Assembly (NCBI RefSeq): GCF_019565505.1
Contig: NZ_CP067378.1
Coordinates: 1,364,001 to 1,428,000, forward strand
Direction: 5' to 3'
DNA: 64,000 bases
Source: Flavobacterium davisii
Lineage (GTDB): Bacteria; Bacteroidota; Bacteroidia; Flavobacteriales; Flavobacteriaceae
Position numbers and translations under genes: made by a program. Under the pieces are notes generated by a model. It did no database searches and had not been told where the DNA came from. It saw nothing but the letters and a program-made list of their open reading frames with translations. Shown piece after piece: positions 21,332 through 33,275 of the stretch. Numbering within the stretch: the stretch's first letter is position 1; every line of letters starts with the position of its first letter.

Positions 21332-21718
21332 ACATTTCAGCCAAAATCTGGGAGGGGATAAATTCACCATTTTATACATAGGCTTCGCTCGCAAGTACAA
21401 GTTAGCTCTCATTTGTCAAAGAACAATACTTTCTTGAAATCTGGGTTAAATAATATAATTTCTCCCTTGAGTCGAAGTGACAAACTACGACTGGATTACG
21501 CTTTTGCTTCCTATCTACAAGAATTTTTTGTTCCTTTTTTATCTTTCATCTCGTACATGAAGTCTAATGCGGAATCTGGGTAAAAAAAGAAAATTGACTA
21601 AGCAATTAATCTTTGAATTCAAAAAGAGAACGCAAATATTTTTATATAAAATTTACTTCAAATAGAGTTATTACAATTATTTTCTAATATAAAAAATGAT
21701 TGTAATTTTAGGAATGTT
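21332..21718. other. Gene-free stretch with repeat fragments
   Basis: No coding region is seen. A 22-base exact inverted match to the dispersed repeat lies at 21560-21581, and a second AATCTGGGT word lies at 21443. A 14-bp hairpin with one G-T pair (21670-21683 / 21693-21706) lies just behind the remB stop and may terminate it. Confidence 0.6.
21560..21581 (-). repeat. Fragment of the dispersed repeat
   Basis: 22 bases, exactly the complement of 60796-60817 (core GATTCCGCATTAGACTT). Confidence 0.75.
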
Positions 21719-23806
21719 TTAGTAATCAAAATACCAATTGAATACGTCGGAACGCAAACCTAAAGAAAACCAAGTCGTGTTTTCACTAAAAACTTGAGAG
21801 GTGTTTACTGTTGGTTTAAATGAGCGATATATAAAATTAGCAAACAGTTTTAGATTAGTACTTGGATTTAATAAATATCCAACATTTAGGTCTGCAATTA
21901 TTATTTTAGTTTTATTTCCTTGTCCGACAACAACTCCTTTATCAGCGGAACGATCTAAATCATAATCTTTGTATATATTAGAACCATAATTTTTTTTTAT
22001 CTGTTACGGTATCATAATCGAAACCTCGTAAACCAAAATTAAATTTGGCTTCGGAAAACAATCGTCCTCTTGTGTAACGAGCAATTGCTACAATTTCATT
22101 TATATTTGATCCCCAATTATGTCCCATATTTTGATTATTATGACCATAATTGGTAATTACTTCACTATGTGAATATACATAAGGTCGAACAATATTTATT
22201 TCTGTTTGTAAATATAAATTTTTCAAACCAAAAGCATTATAATATTTTGCTCCTAACTGATAAGCCATCTTATTTCGCCAACTATTTTCTCCTCTAAAAA
22301 CATCTCCCACAGCAAATTCATCAATAAATAGTTGTCCATAGGTATTAAAACGACTGGTCCATTTATATTTAGCTGTCAAACCTATGGCTGCATTACCGCT
22401 TTTAGAGGAAGAAGTAAATTCTACAGAACGATAAAATATAATTGGATTTACAAAGTTTAAATCAAATCCTCTATTATTTGTATTAGACCAGACAACAGAT
22501 TCAAAAAAACCGAGATTTAAACGTTTCGATGCGTTCCAACTCAAATAATGATTGGCCATATATTTAGTTGCATAAGTTTTTTCTGTTGTTACTTCTGGAC
22601 GCACATCTTTTAACCACATATAAGTATTGGTATATTTAATTTTCCAAAAACTTGTATTGATTTTTACAAATGGATAGGGACTTGCTGCATCTCCTTCTAA
22701 CAAAGAGCGATAACCATCTCCTATAAAATTACGGCTATATCCTAATTGAATATTTAGATGATCGGAAGATGAATAGGAAATAATTGCCTCAGCAGATGGA
22801 AAATCAAATTGATTTCCTCTAAAATCCTTAGCAATTCCTGTTCCCGAATTATTGCGGGATTACCTCCTGATGGTTTTTGAGAAATAGCTAAACGATTATA
22901 ATAATCAGCAAAAAAGCCTTGGCTTTCAAAAATAGAGGAAGTAAAGCTTAAATTTTCTCCTAGTCCGCCTTGTAATTGTATAGCTCGTGTATTATTATAA
23001 GTATATCCTGCTTTTTCTGGTGATGTTTTACCTAAACGTAAATCCCAAATAGGATTCATGGTAAACCAATAATCTTTACCTTGAATGGCTACTAGATTTT
23101 CATTAAAAAGTTTGCGACCCCACCAATTTTTTTTATCTATTAAGAGTTTTTGATTGGTTTTATCGAAATCATAATAGCGTGCTACTTCTTTATATGTCAA
23201 GGGTTTTGATGCTGTATGGCTATTACTTCCTATTTGATTCATATAACCATCAAAATTAGCATAATAACTATGTGAAAACGGAATATTTAAATTGCTTTTA
23301 AACTGTGGATTATTGAATTTTTTATATTCTGCTTCTATATTTTGTAATTCTGTTGGATTTTCCTGAAAGTTTTCTACAATATCTTTTTCTTTCTTTTTCT
23401 CTAATGATTTTCCTTTTAAAAAAGGGTAAACCATTGTAAATGTAAACTTAGAATAGGTTGGTATACCATTATAAGTGGCAGGAACTATAATAGGCAAAGA
23501 ATTAAAAACTCTTTTGGTTTCTGCAATTAGTTCAGGATACAAAGCATCAACATAAATTATTTTAAAATGTCCTTCGGTATCTACTTCAAACAGTGTAATT
23601 ATTTTTCCTGAATAATTATCTGTTGTTAATTCTGAAGGCATTTTAAAATTTTTATATACAAAATCTTCTAATTGAAAATGAAAACATTTTTCTAGTTCTG
23701 ATTCTGATTTCTGAACACATTGAGGAAAAACGGGAAAGATTTCATGCTTTGTTTCTTGAGCTAAACATGAATTCATTATAAACAAAAGAGTTAATAAAAT
23801 TCTCAT
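21719..23806 (-). CDS. remB: Gliding motility protein RemB
   Basis: A signal peptide (MRILLTLLFIMNSCLA) is followed by a TonB-C-like segment (FEVDTEGHFKIIYVDALYPE) and then by a long region with alternating outer-membrane beta strands (NFIGDGYRSLLLEGDAASPY, SSKSGNAAIGLTAKYKW), ending NWYFDY. The match to remB rests on this layout and on position: in F. johnsoniae remB lies a few genes from sprA with the same neighbours. Two indels break the frame: a missing C at 22855 in CCGGG, and an extra A in an A9 run near 21995. After repair it has 695 residues. RemB mutants of F. johnsoniae are affected in gliding. It is the last gene of the operon, 12 bases after deoC. Confidence 0.8.
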
Positions 23807-23818
23807 CTATAAATTTGA

Positions 23819-24562
23819 TTAATAAGTACCTGTAGTAGATAATCCTTCAACTATAGCTTTAGCGGAAGAGGTTCCTATTCTTTTTACTCCTAATTCAATC
23901 ATTTCTTTTGCTTCATCTATATTTCTAACTCCTCCAGCTGCTTTTACAGGAAGTGGAGAGGAATTTTCTAACATTAGTTTGATTGTATGAACTGTTGCTC
24001 CATTGGGTTTTCCATCAGTTGTGGGATAAAAACCGGTAGAGGACTTTACAAAAACTCTATGAAAGTCTGATTCATCAAATTTTTCGACGATAGTATTACG
24101 AATTAAACTAGAAATTTGAATAATATTTTCATCTGTTAAAGCGGCTACTTCAATAATAAATTTGACTGCTTTATTATTGGAAAGGCCTAATTGGGTACAC
24201 AAAGTGATTTCTTCTTTTATAAGTTCTGTTTCTCCTTTTTTGAAAGCTTCATAGTTTACAACGTAATCTAATTCATCTACTCCGTCACGAATTGCTTCTT
24301 TAGCTTCTTCTATTTTTGAATGTACTGAAGCGGCTCCAAAAGGAAAATCAATAACTGTACCGATGAGTACTTCTGAATTTTGTTCATCAATTATTTTTCT
24401 GGCTGTACTTACATACTCTGGACGAATCATCACTAATTTAAAGCGATCATTTATAGCTTCTTTTATAGTTTGTATAACTTTATCTGTATTGTCTTCATAA
24501 GTAAGTCCTGCTTGTTCTGCCTTTTTTAAGTAAGTAGAATCTAAATATTCTCTAACATCCAT
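23819..24562 (-). CDS. deoC: Deoxyribose-phosphate aldolase
   Basis: A 247-residue TIM-barrel class I aldolase that splits 2-deoxyribose-5-phosphate into glyceraldehyde-3-phosphate and acetaldehyde in deoxynucleoside catabolism. The Schiff-base Lys is in VFVKSSTGFYP (about residue 170) and the second Lys in LPVKAAGGVRN (about residue 208). DFPFGAAS and DELDYVVNY are also family motifs. It is intact and sits between a VanZ-like gene and remB. Confidence 0.95.
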   Translation of the reverse strand: MDVREYLDSTYLKKAEQAGLTYEDNTDKVIQTIKEAINDRFKLVMIRPEYVSTARKIIDEQNSEVLIGTVIDFPFGAASVHSKIEEAKEAIRDGVDELDYVVNYEAFKKGETELIKEEITLCTQLGLSNNKAVKFIIEVAALTDENIIQISSLIRNTIVEKFDESDFHRVFVKSSTGFYPTTDGKPNGATVHTIKLMLENSSPLPVKAAGGVRNIDEAKEMIELGVKRIGTSSAKAIVEGLSTTGTY

Positions 24563-24624
24563 ATTTATTTATTTTTTGATAAAAATAAAAAATCTTGATC
24601 AAGCACAAACTGCTTTTAATCATT

Positions 24625-25008
24625 TTATTTCTTAAAAAAACGATAGAAGAAAACAGCGGAACTTGTAGCACCTAAACTATTTGCTATAATGTCTTCAATT
24701 TCAGCGGAACGATTTGTTGTTAAAAACTCTTGTCCTATTTCAATTAAGACGCTAATTAGTATAGCAATCAATATTAAAATCATCATTTTTTTTAGATTTA
24801 AACCTCTATTTTTTAATAGGTATCTAGCCCATAAAAAAACAAAGACAAAGTAGAATGTAAAATGTACTACTTTGTCTTCATTTGGAAAAGTATATTTAGG
24901 ATTTAGTGCTGGTGCTTTAAAACTTAAAAAAAGGATTAAACAAGTCCAACACAAAGCCAACCAAATAGTTGTTTTTTTAGGCTCCAATAAGATCTTTATA
25001 ATCTTCAC
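24625..25008 (-). CDS. VanZ-like family membrane protein
   Basis: 127 residues with four membrane segments. It has the VanZ-like pattern [22 protein letters not shown], then [23 protein letters not shown] with the family Glu/Asp residues. Its ATG lies 32 bases inside the gcvH coding region, so the genes overlap and are probably translationally coupled. Proteins of this family are found in envelope contexts; the precise role is unknown. Confidence 0.82.
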   Translation of the reverse strand: MKIIKILLEPKKTTIWLALCWTCLILFLSFKAPALNPKYTFPNEDKVVHFTFYFVFVFLWARYLLKNRGLNLKKMMILILIAILISVLIEIGQEFLTTNRSAEIEDIIANSLGATSSAVFFYRFFKK

Positions 25009-25357
25009 TTGACAACAATCCTTCTATCTCAGCAATTTCTGAAATTTTTACTTTAATCATCCAAGCAGCACCATAAGGATCTGAATTTACTAATTCAGGA
25101 TTCGACTCTAATTCTTCATTAAACTCCATAATTTCTCCTGATAATGGTAAAAATAAATCTGAAACTGTTTTTACGGCTTCTACTGTTCCAAAAACTTCAT
25201 CTTTAGCAAGTGTTTGGTCTAAAGTATCAACCTCTACGTATACAATATCACCTAGCTCTTTTTGAGCAAAATCTGTGATTCCTACTGTAGCAATATCACC
25301 TTCAATACTCACCCATTCGTGATCTTTAGTGTACTTTAAATTAGTTGGTATGTTCAT
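24977..25357 (-). CDS. gcvH: Glycine cleavage system H protein
   Basis: 126 residues. The lipoyl-Lys lies in [16 protein letters not shown] (about residue 63). [20 protein letters not shown] at the start and [19 protein letters not shown] near the end are standard. It carries the aminomethyl group between the P, T and L proteins. It sits between sprA and a VanZ-like gene, the usual order in Flavobacterium. Confidence 0.96.
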   Translation of the reverse strand: MNIPTNLKYTKDHEWVSIEGDIATVGITDFAQKELGDIVYVEVDTLDQTLAKDEVFGTVEAVKTVSDLFLPLSGEIMEFNEELESNPELVNSDPYGAAWMIKVKISEIAEIEGLLSSEDYKDLIGA

Positions 25358-25425
25358 TGTTTTTTATTATTTATGATACAAAAATATAATTATTAAAATA
25401 ATATCAAAATCATATTCTTAAAAAA

Positions 25426-28400
25426 TTAATTACCTAATGTGTAACGCAAAGTAAAACCTGCTCTAATATTGGTAATAGGAAAAGAAGTTGATATGACGGC
25501 TCTATTAAAATTATAATCAAAATAAAACAAAGTGGTTAAATTGGTAGAAAATTTATAATCTCCAGAAAGTTTAGCTGTTATAATATTTTGCCCTCCTCCT
25601 AATTGATTATTATTATAATCTATATTTCTCACTATAGTTTTATTGTTTCTAAAAGAGATATCCCCTCGTAAATTAATATCGCTTTTAACAACACCTGTAT
25701 TGTTATCTGCCAGTCGTGAACGAATTGTTACATCTTTAATACGGTATCCAATACCTAGTATGTATTCCTGTCCTTTTAACTCAGTAAGCAAATTATTATC
25801 AAAACTTAAAGAAAGTGTTCGATCTTTTTTCATTTCTGCTATAAATTTTAACGAGTTTTTCATTTGAATATCTAGTCGTAATAAAGGGCTAAACTGTTCT
25901 GTTAGGTTTACATTTCCAATAAGAGTAGAACTGTAATAATTTCCAGATACATCAACTCCATTTGGATTTTTATCGTATTCAAAATTTGAACGATATGAAT
26001 TTAGGGTATAAGCTGATTTATAGCTGTGTTGTATACTAAAACTTCTAAAACGATCTTTAAAGAATTTGTAGCGCATTAAACCTGTATATTTTAGATTCCA
26101 ATTTGGCAAAGGCAACAATCTGTTAAAGTTTAAAGGAACATTAGATGAACTTCTAAAATCCGAAGTATAGGCTGCTAAGAAAGCAGGTAATAATACTTGC
26201 TGACTATTTTTACCGTATCCTTTAGGAAATCCATCTATGTCAAGTTGAGATGGATCATATAAAGGATCATAAGATGCGCGTTGTTGAGCTAAACGTTGGG
26301 CTACTTCTTTTCTTCCATTTCTAAATGCTTCAAAAGCGTTAGATCCATTTTCATCACTTGTTGCAAACGCTGTACCTATCATTAGTGTACTAACTGAAAA
26401 ATTTCCTGTTTGATAAGGTGATAATGAATTATAGTTACCGTCTTTTACTATAAATTGTTCACTGTAATTACTAGAAATAGTACGGTCTGCTACTAAATCA
26501 ATTGTTAAATCAGCAAATGGTTCTAGCTTTGCGTTTGCTTGTATTTGTTTGGTATTTACTTTTGTGAAATTTTGGTTAAACTTATCATAATTAGTCAACC
26601 AACCGTTTTTAGCGGCTTCAAAACGCACTTCATCTTGCATTCCAAAAACAAAACCTAAAGAAGGTCTTGAGGAACCTAAAAATCCTATGGAAGGCAGATA
26701 CCCGGGTAATAAAGTTCCGTTAGTTTCTGAATAATTCACTTGTACATTTTTAATAGCTGTAGCAACACCTATTAAACCGTCTAAAAATACGTTTTGTTTT
26801 AGTACTTTTTCCTTTGGTTTTGCCACAATTTTTTCTCCGTGTTTAGGAGCTGTTATGGGCACAACAGGCTTAGCAGGTTGTTTACTCCTTTCGGAAAACT
26901 TAACTAATCCAATATATTTATAAAAATTGGTTAGTGAAAAGCTTGTATTTAGTTTATGTGTATTAGCATTTTGTATTGTATTACCTAAATCATAGACCAA
27001 TGTTGGATTTGCTAATTTATCTGGATAAAAATTTCGCATAGCATCGGATCCTCTATTCCAAGAATAATTTCCTGTATAAGTATAATCTGATTTTATAAAA
27101 GAAAAAACGGGGATTTTTTCTATAGGCAAAGTATAATTAGCGGTAATTTGTTGATTATGTTGATTGGGTTCTCCTACATTCCAGAAATCATCCCAAACGG
27201 TATATTCTGGTTTTTGAGAATCTCCATTTTGATTAAGTAAATTGGTTCTAACAATATTACCTGTTGTAGCTGTATAATTTATCTTAAACGAACGTGTTAA
27301 ATTAAAATTAAAACCATAATTATAATTAAATAGGTAGTTTTTACGATACAGAGGTTCAACACCTGCTACGATACTTTGATCTACTTGACGAAATTGTTGT
27401 CTATTGAATTGACGAAGAATGGATGAACTAAAGTTTATATTAGATGGTAGCAAATTAAAATTAAAATCACTCAACCATTTCCAATAAGTACTTTTTTTCA
27501 TGAAGGCTGTTTGTTTAAAAGGCTCAACGGTTTTGCTTTTAAACGCATAGGCATAATCAGCTGTCGTGCGTATTTGTTGATCTAAAACATTTTGAACTTC
27601 AAAATCACGATGTTTCATCTCATTATAGGAATACGATAGCGTTAGGTTCTCTACATCATAAATATGGGGTTTTTGTTCGGGTGATCGTTCTTTTTTACTC
27701 CGATGAAATTAATACTTCTTCTCTTAGTAAAATTTTCAGATCTTTTTCTTACAGCGTCTTTTTCTTCTTCTGTTTGCGCTGCTGCTAAAACGTCTTTTAA
27801 CTTTAAGTCTTGGTATAATGGATCATATTCTGGTGTAATAGTTTGTTCCCCTATTGCATAATTAAATGGTAAATTAACACCCCATTTTTTAGGCAATAAC
27901 TTGCCTAAACTAACATTTGTTACAACATCATATTGCCACATATCTTCTCGACTTCTTTCATTTGGTTTTTGTTCTATAGATCCAAAACCAATGGTTCCCA
28001 TACGTCCAGTGGCGGATAATGTTAAAAAATCGGCCATATTGGTATCTAAGCTTGCAACTGCTGCCATACCTCCAGATTCATCCATTTCCGCTAAACGCAA
28101 TTCGTTAAACCAAACTTCTCCTCTAACTTTTGAAGTAGTTACCCCTCCTTTAGGATTTTTAAGTCCTACCATTAGTGTACGTACATAACCAATATTTGGA
28201 TTTCCTTTTACACGAATTTTGATACCAGCAGTCGCACCACTATCATACACTGTAGCTTCTCTAACATACGATTTATCTACAAGATCAATAAATTGAGGAT
28301 CTGCTTTAAAACTCTCTAATTTTAATTTCCCTAATGCTGAAAGTGCTAAATTAATTTCATTTTCAGTAGGCCAAATAGTTTCTGTTCCTGTATTTCCAAA

Positions 28401-31400
28401 AGGAGTTATTTTTAATGGAACTTCAATTTCATAAAAGTTATTGGTAAAATCATTTCCAAAACGAACAAAGGCACTTAATTCTTTATCTTTTAAATCGTCC
28501 GATTTAAGTAAGGATTCTGAATGTAAAAACATTTTCAAGCGTTTGTATTGACGCATATCAACGCTAACGTTTTTAAATACCGCTTTTGCATCGCCATCTA
28601 CTAATCCTTTGGATTCATCATTTGCAGAACCTACGCGCAGTACTAATGATTGCTCGTTTTGATTAATTATTGTATTATTATTATTAATTTGTTCTCTTTT
28701 TACATTCGGTGGTAAAACATACGGTATTGGACTTCGCTGTGCATTTTCCTCTATATTAATACTTTGCACTTCAAAATTAGTATTAGGATCTGTTATGTTT
28801 GTTAATTGCCCTGCATAGCGTCTCCAATCACCCCTAACTAGATCTAAAGCTCCGAAACGCAAAGTAATTTGATTACTAAACCCGTTAACTAACATACGCA
28901 TAAAACGAATTGATCGGGTATCTGAAATACCTCCTATAGCCACTCCTTCTGTTATCGGAATTTTGTATTGTATCCAACGTACACTGGTTTTTTGTCCTCC
29001 TCCTAAATCGCGGTCATCATCTATACGCTCGCTTACTACATATTTATCCCCTGGTTTTACATTGGGTTTTATATCAATTTCAAATTTATAATACCCTTCT
29101 ACTGTATTCATGGTATTATCTCTGTTAATATCCTCAACATCCGGAATTGTAGAATTTCCCCTATTGCTATCTGTAACATCAACAGGTGAATTCATTTCTG
29201 TTCCATTGTATTTTTTGTATCGAGTAACAATTCCTCCTGAAGTATTTAAATAATACTGATAGTTATCCATTGCGGGATCTTCTTGATTAGCAAAATCAGG
29301 AAATTTTATTCGTTCTTCGGCATCATTTAAGCCATTAAGTCCCACGTCTTGTAATATTCTATTGTTATTATTTGAATCAAAAGTATATATAAGCGATTGA
29401 TTGGCAGGAACTTTACCCCATTGAGAAGGTAAGGTTTTTTGATCAGAACCTAATCCGGCAATCCATTTTCGTACATTTTTTTACCATCTTTTAAAACGTC
29501 TTCCGATACATCCCCTAAGTGAATTGTAATTTTTCCTGTATTAGCAGGAGATACTCCATTAATATTTTTATAATAGGGATCTAATACCCAAAATTGAATA
29601 TATTCAACGTTCGCTTGTTCAAAATTAGTGGTGGTAATGGGACGCATAATACCTGCAAAAGATTTTGTAGGATCAGGCATTTGATTATTTAGTGCTGCTG
29701 GATTAAAATTATAGGGTCCTCTTTCTTTCGGATAATAAGTTAAATCTAAAGTATTTACAACTCTAGAATCACCTATAGCAATACTAGTTTGTGGATATAG
29801 TTCGTCTAGATAAACACGTCTTGTATCGTATGCTAAAACATCATTATCACTAATTCCTGCTGGTCTTTGATTTGTATAAAATATAGGGTCTATGCTATAC
29901 CAAGATAATTTAGCTCTGTTAAAACCATAGCTCAAATTATTGGCACTTGATTTATCTTGAAATTCATCAGGAACGCTGGCTAAACTCCATGATTGGGGAG
30001 CACGCATATCAATGGTGGATTGGGATCCTTCGAAATCATCTACATAAACGGTAGATTCGCCATTAAAGCGATCAATTTTGGAAGTGCCCGGCATTAAATA
30101 GGCTAATTCACCTCTAAAGGACAAATTAGACGGCACATCTGTATCTATGTTAGGTAATTTATTAACTAATCTTGTAAAAAAGGGTACTTCAGTTGAAAAG
30201 TTACCATTAATACCAAACATTGTATTATTTACTGATTCTTGTCCATAATTTGTCTTTTGTGTAAAAGGACGTTCGGACATATTAATTAGAGTTCCATTAA
30301 TTTGAAATTTATCAGAAAATTTATGCTCGATATTAAATCCCATATAACGTCTTGTTTGCTGCCCAAAGACTGAGTTATTTTCAACTGATACTTGAATGGG
30401 AGTACCAGAAGCTTGTAATGAAGGGTCTAAAATTTGTACACGCCCTGCTTGATAATTTACGGTATAATCGACTCCTTCTTGTAAAACTCTTCCTCCTGCT
30501 GTTACGACAACAGATCCTCTAGGTACATTTATAGCACCTAGAGAAATTCCATCTCCTCCTGTTGATTTAAATTTACCTTTTAATTGGAACTTGTTTTTTT
30601 CACTGTTTTGTAAGGCTGCTGCTTGTGTTTTTCTATATAGACTGGTGTAAACATATTTTTTTTGATTCGAGTTGTAGGAACTTTCATCGTTATATTTTTC
30701 AGTAACATTATTAGAAACTAATTTTTCAAATAAAGATTTCCCAAAAGGTTCTACTTTAGTAAATATAATACGGGCATTTTGTGTATCTATTGTTAATCCC
30801 GTAAAAAATCAAAAAAGCCATCTCCACCATTAGGATCATTATAAAAATCTAATTTATCCAAATCAAATACTTTTAGAAGGGGTTGATTGGATATATCACC
30901 TCTTAAAGGTAAAGGAGTACCTAGGGTAATATAATTTATAGGTGAAGGGTCTGTATATAATATATTAAATTTAAAATCTGTTTTTTCTAGTTGATAGGCT
31001 CCCGGAATTTGATAAACGTTTTTCATCATTAAATTCCAAATGGGTTTATCTACATTATTTAAGTTGGGTTTTAATAATTTTAGAACTAAGGCTTTGGTAA
31101 CAGGTATATCATTTGTACCTACCGTGGAAGAAGTAACGCCATCATTACCAAATTCTCCAACTTGATAAACTTTATCTCCTTCTGTATATTGGTAAGCAAC
31201 AGCTAGTACTTCATCATTCGTTAATCGTTGATTTAACGAAATATATCCAAGTTGTGGATGATATGTATATTCATTGGAATTTAATTTACGTGCGTTTTCT
31301 AATTTAGAATAGTCAACCCCTTCTCTTGTATTTAAACCATTGAAACCAGTTGAAACATTTGAAACATCTCGTATAGCATCATTTAACAAACTCCCTACTC

Positions 31401-32607
31401 CTCCTATCTTTTTAGGATTAAAGGCATTATTAGCGTTATCTACAGGTGTATCGGGTAAGGTTTTAAAAAAATCAGTTGGAATTGGATTTAATCCTATTAT
31501 TTCATCATTGGATAGTTTAGTACTTTGAGCTTCTCCCAAATCAGCAAGTGCTACTATATTTCGAAGATTATTTCCTTCTACTCCTGTATTAATTCTATTT
31601 TGTCTATTGGTAACCCAAACTTCTAAACGAGTGATTTGTATTCTTGAATTAATTACGGGATAAGTTTCTAATGCTCGATCATAATTGTTTCTGAAAAATT
31701 GTGATAAAAAGAAATGACGATCGGCATCATAATCTAACGCAAACATATCAAAATTTTGAATGAGTCCTCCTCCTTGTGCCGTTACGGTTCTGGTTTGTGA
31801 TTTTTGTTCAGAAAAGACACCTGTAAAGGTCGTTTTACCAAATTTTAGTTCTGTTTTAAAACCAAATAAGCTCTGGGCTCCTCTGATTAAACTATTGCTC
31901 AATGGCATACTAACATTTCCTACTTCTATTTTTTGAAGAATATCATCTTCTGTAGGTGTATATTGCAACTTAATTAAGTTTTGAAAAGCAAAAGTTGATT
32001 CTGTATCATAATTAACATTAACGCGAAGACGAGTTCCTACTTGCCCCATTAAACTCATGCTAATACGTTGATCAAAATCAAAATTAAAATTGCTTCTATT
32101 TCGTGGTGAGAAGGCAGGATTATCTTGTTTAGAGTAACGCATACCAAGATCTATTTCTACACTTCCTGTTGGTTTAATATCAATTGTATTACTTCCAAAA
32201 ATAGATTCAAAGAGTCCTGAACGGATATAATATCGAGGTAATAAATCTCTTTTCTTTTCTTCTGAATTTTTCTTTTGTCCTGCTACTGCATCTACTTTTT
32301 CTTTGAAATATTTTCGAATGGCTTCTTTTTGTATCAATTTTTGATACTCATCAGGGGTTAATACAATAGGATAGTCTATTGTAAATCCTTCAAAAGATTT
32401 TGTATAGATGTAACGATCTGTTACAGGATCGTATGTATAAGCTTCTAGAATACTTTTAGGATCTGGCAATTCCATCTTTCCTTTTTGATATCCTTTTAAC
32501 GTATCTTTTACTTCTTGCGAATAGAGGCTATTTAAAACAAAGAAAAACAGTATATAGAAACTGTTTTTAAATAATAAATTAAATGGGGGAGAAAAATTAT
32601 CTTTCAA
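25426..32607 (-). CDS. sprA: T9SS outer membrane translocon protein SprA
   Basis: After correction 2394 residues, almost exactly the length of F. johnsoniae SprA (about 2400). SprA is the giant single-chain barrel through which T9SS cargo crosses the outer membrane; it is needed for gliding and secretion. Visible features are an N-terminal signal, YYIRSGLFESIFGSNTIDI, many VNVNYDTESTFAFQNLIKLQ-type strand repeats, GELAYLMPGTSKIDRFNGES, and a C-terminal FPITNIRAGFTLRYTLGN strand. Three single-base losses interrupt it: T near 30799, C at 29455-29458 in CCCGG, and A near 27695. The stretch 30344-30792, between the larger open pieces, is part of the gene and reads through. It starts 3 bases after ruvA. 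Confidence 0.95.
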
Positions 32608-32610
32608 TGT

Positions 32611-33192
32611 TTATAAATTTTTTAAAGCTTGTTTTATAATATTTTCTACAGTAGCTTCTGGTGTAGAGGCAATAATTTTTTCAACTACTTTTTCGGCAGA
32701 TTTTCTAACAAAACCAAGCACTTCTAAAGCAGATAACGCTTCATCTTTATTTGTATTGTTTGGAATCAATGAAACTTCATCTATTTCATAGATTTTTAAC
32801 ACTTTATCTTTTAATTCAATTATGGCTCTTTGAGCTGTTTTAATACCAATTCCTTTTATAGATTGGATGGTTGCTACGTTTTCAGAGGCTAAGGCATTTA
32901 TAATTTGTTTGGGTTCTAATGAAGAAAGCATCGTTCTTGCTGTATTAGCACCAATACCTGATACAGAAATAAGTAATTTAAAGATTTCTCTTTCTGATTT
33001 TTCTATAAATCCATATAAAGAATGACTATCTTCTTTTATCTGTAAGTAGGTATATAGTTTTATAAAATCATTGGATGGCAATAAACCGTATGTATGTAAA
33101 GATATATGAACTAAATACCCTACCCCGTTACAGTCAATTACAACGTCGGTAGGGTTTTTTTCTACTAATTTTCCTTGTATGTGTGCAATCAT
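32611..33192 (-). CDS. ruvA: Holliday junction branch migration protein RuvA
   Basis: 193 residues. An OB-fold start (MIAHIQGKLVEKNPTDVVID) and helix-hairpin-helix motifs (LISVSGIGANTARTML, IQSIKGIGIKTAQRAIIELK) are present, with the domain III tail at the end. It tetramerises on the Holliday junction and loads the RuvB motor. RuvB is encoded about 3.4 kb upstream. It is tightly linked to sprA downstream, so a DNA repair gene and a secretion gene share a transcript here. Confidence 0.96.
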   Translation of the reverse strand: MIAHIQGKLVEKNPTDVVIDCNGVGYLVHISLHTYGLLPSNDFIKLYTYLQIKEDSHSLYGFIEKSEREIFKLLISVSGIGANTARTMLSSLEPKQIINALASENVATIQSIKGIGIKTAQRAIIELKDKVLKIYEIDEVSLIPNNTNKDEALSALEVLGFVRKSAEKVVEKIIASTPEATVENIIKQALKNL

Positions 33193-33275
33193 GCTTCTTT
33201 TATTATTCCTTCCAAATATAGTAATTTTATTGAGTGGAATTATTTAATGATAAGCGTATTAAGAAATTCAGAGGT

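Larger units (their letters stand above)
19887..21345 (-). mobile_element. IS110-family insertion sequence (ends approximate)
   Basis: The element consists of a DEDD-type transposase gene plus a non-coding upstream end. IS110 elements lack terminal inverted repeats and clear target duplications, so the ends cannot be fixed from one copy. The upstream (minus-strand 5') 130 bases contain a GGCTTCC/GGAAGCC hairpin at 21305-21331. It lies between tsaB and remB, flanked by pieces of a dispersed repeat. Confidence 0.7.
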
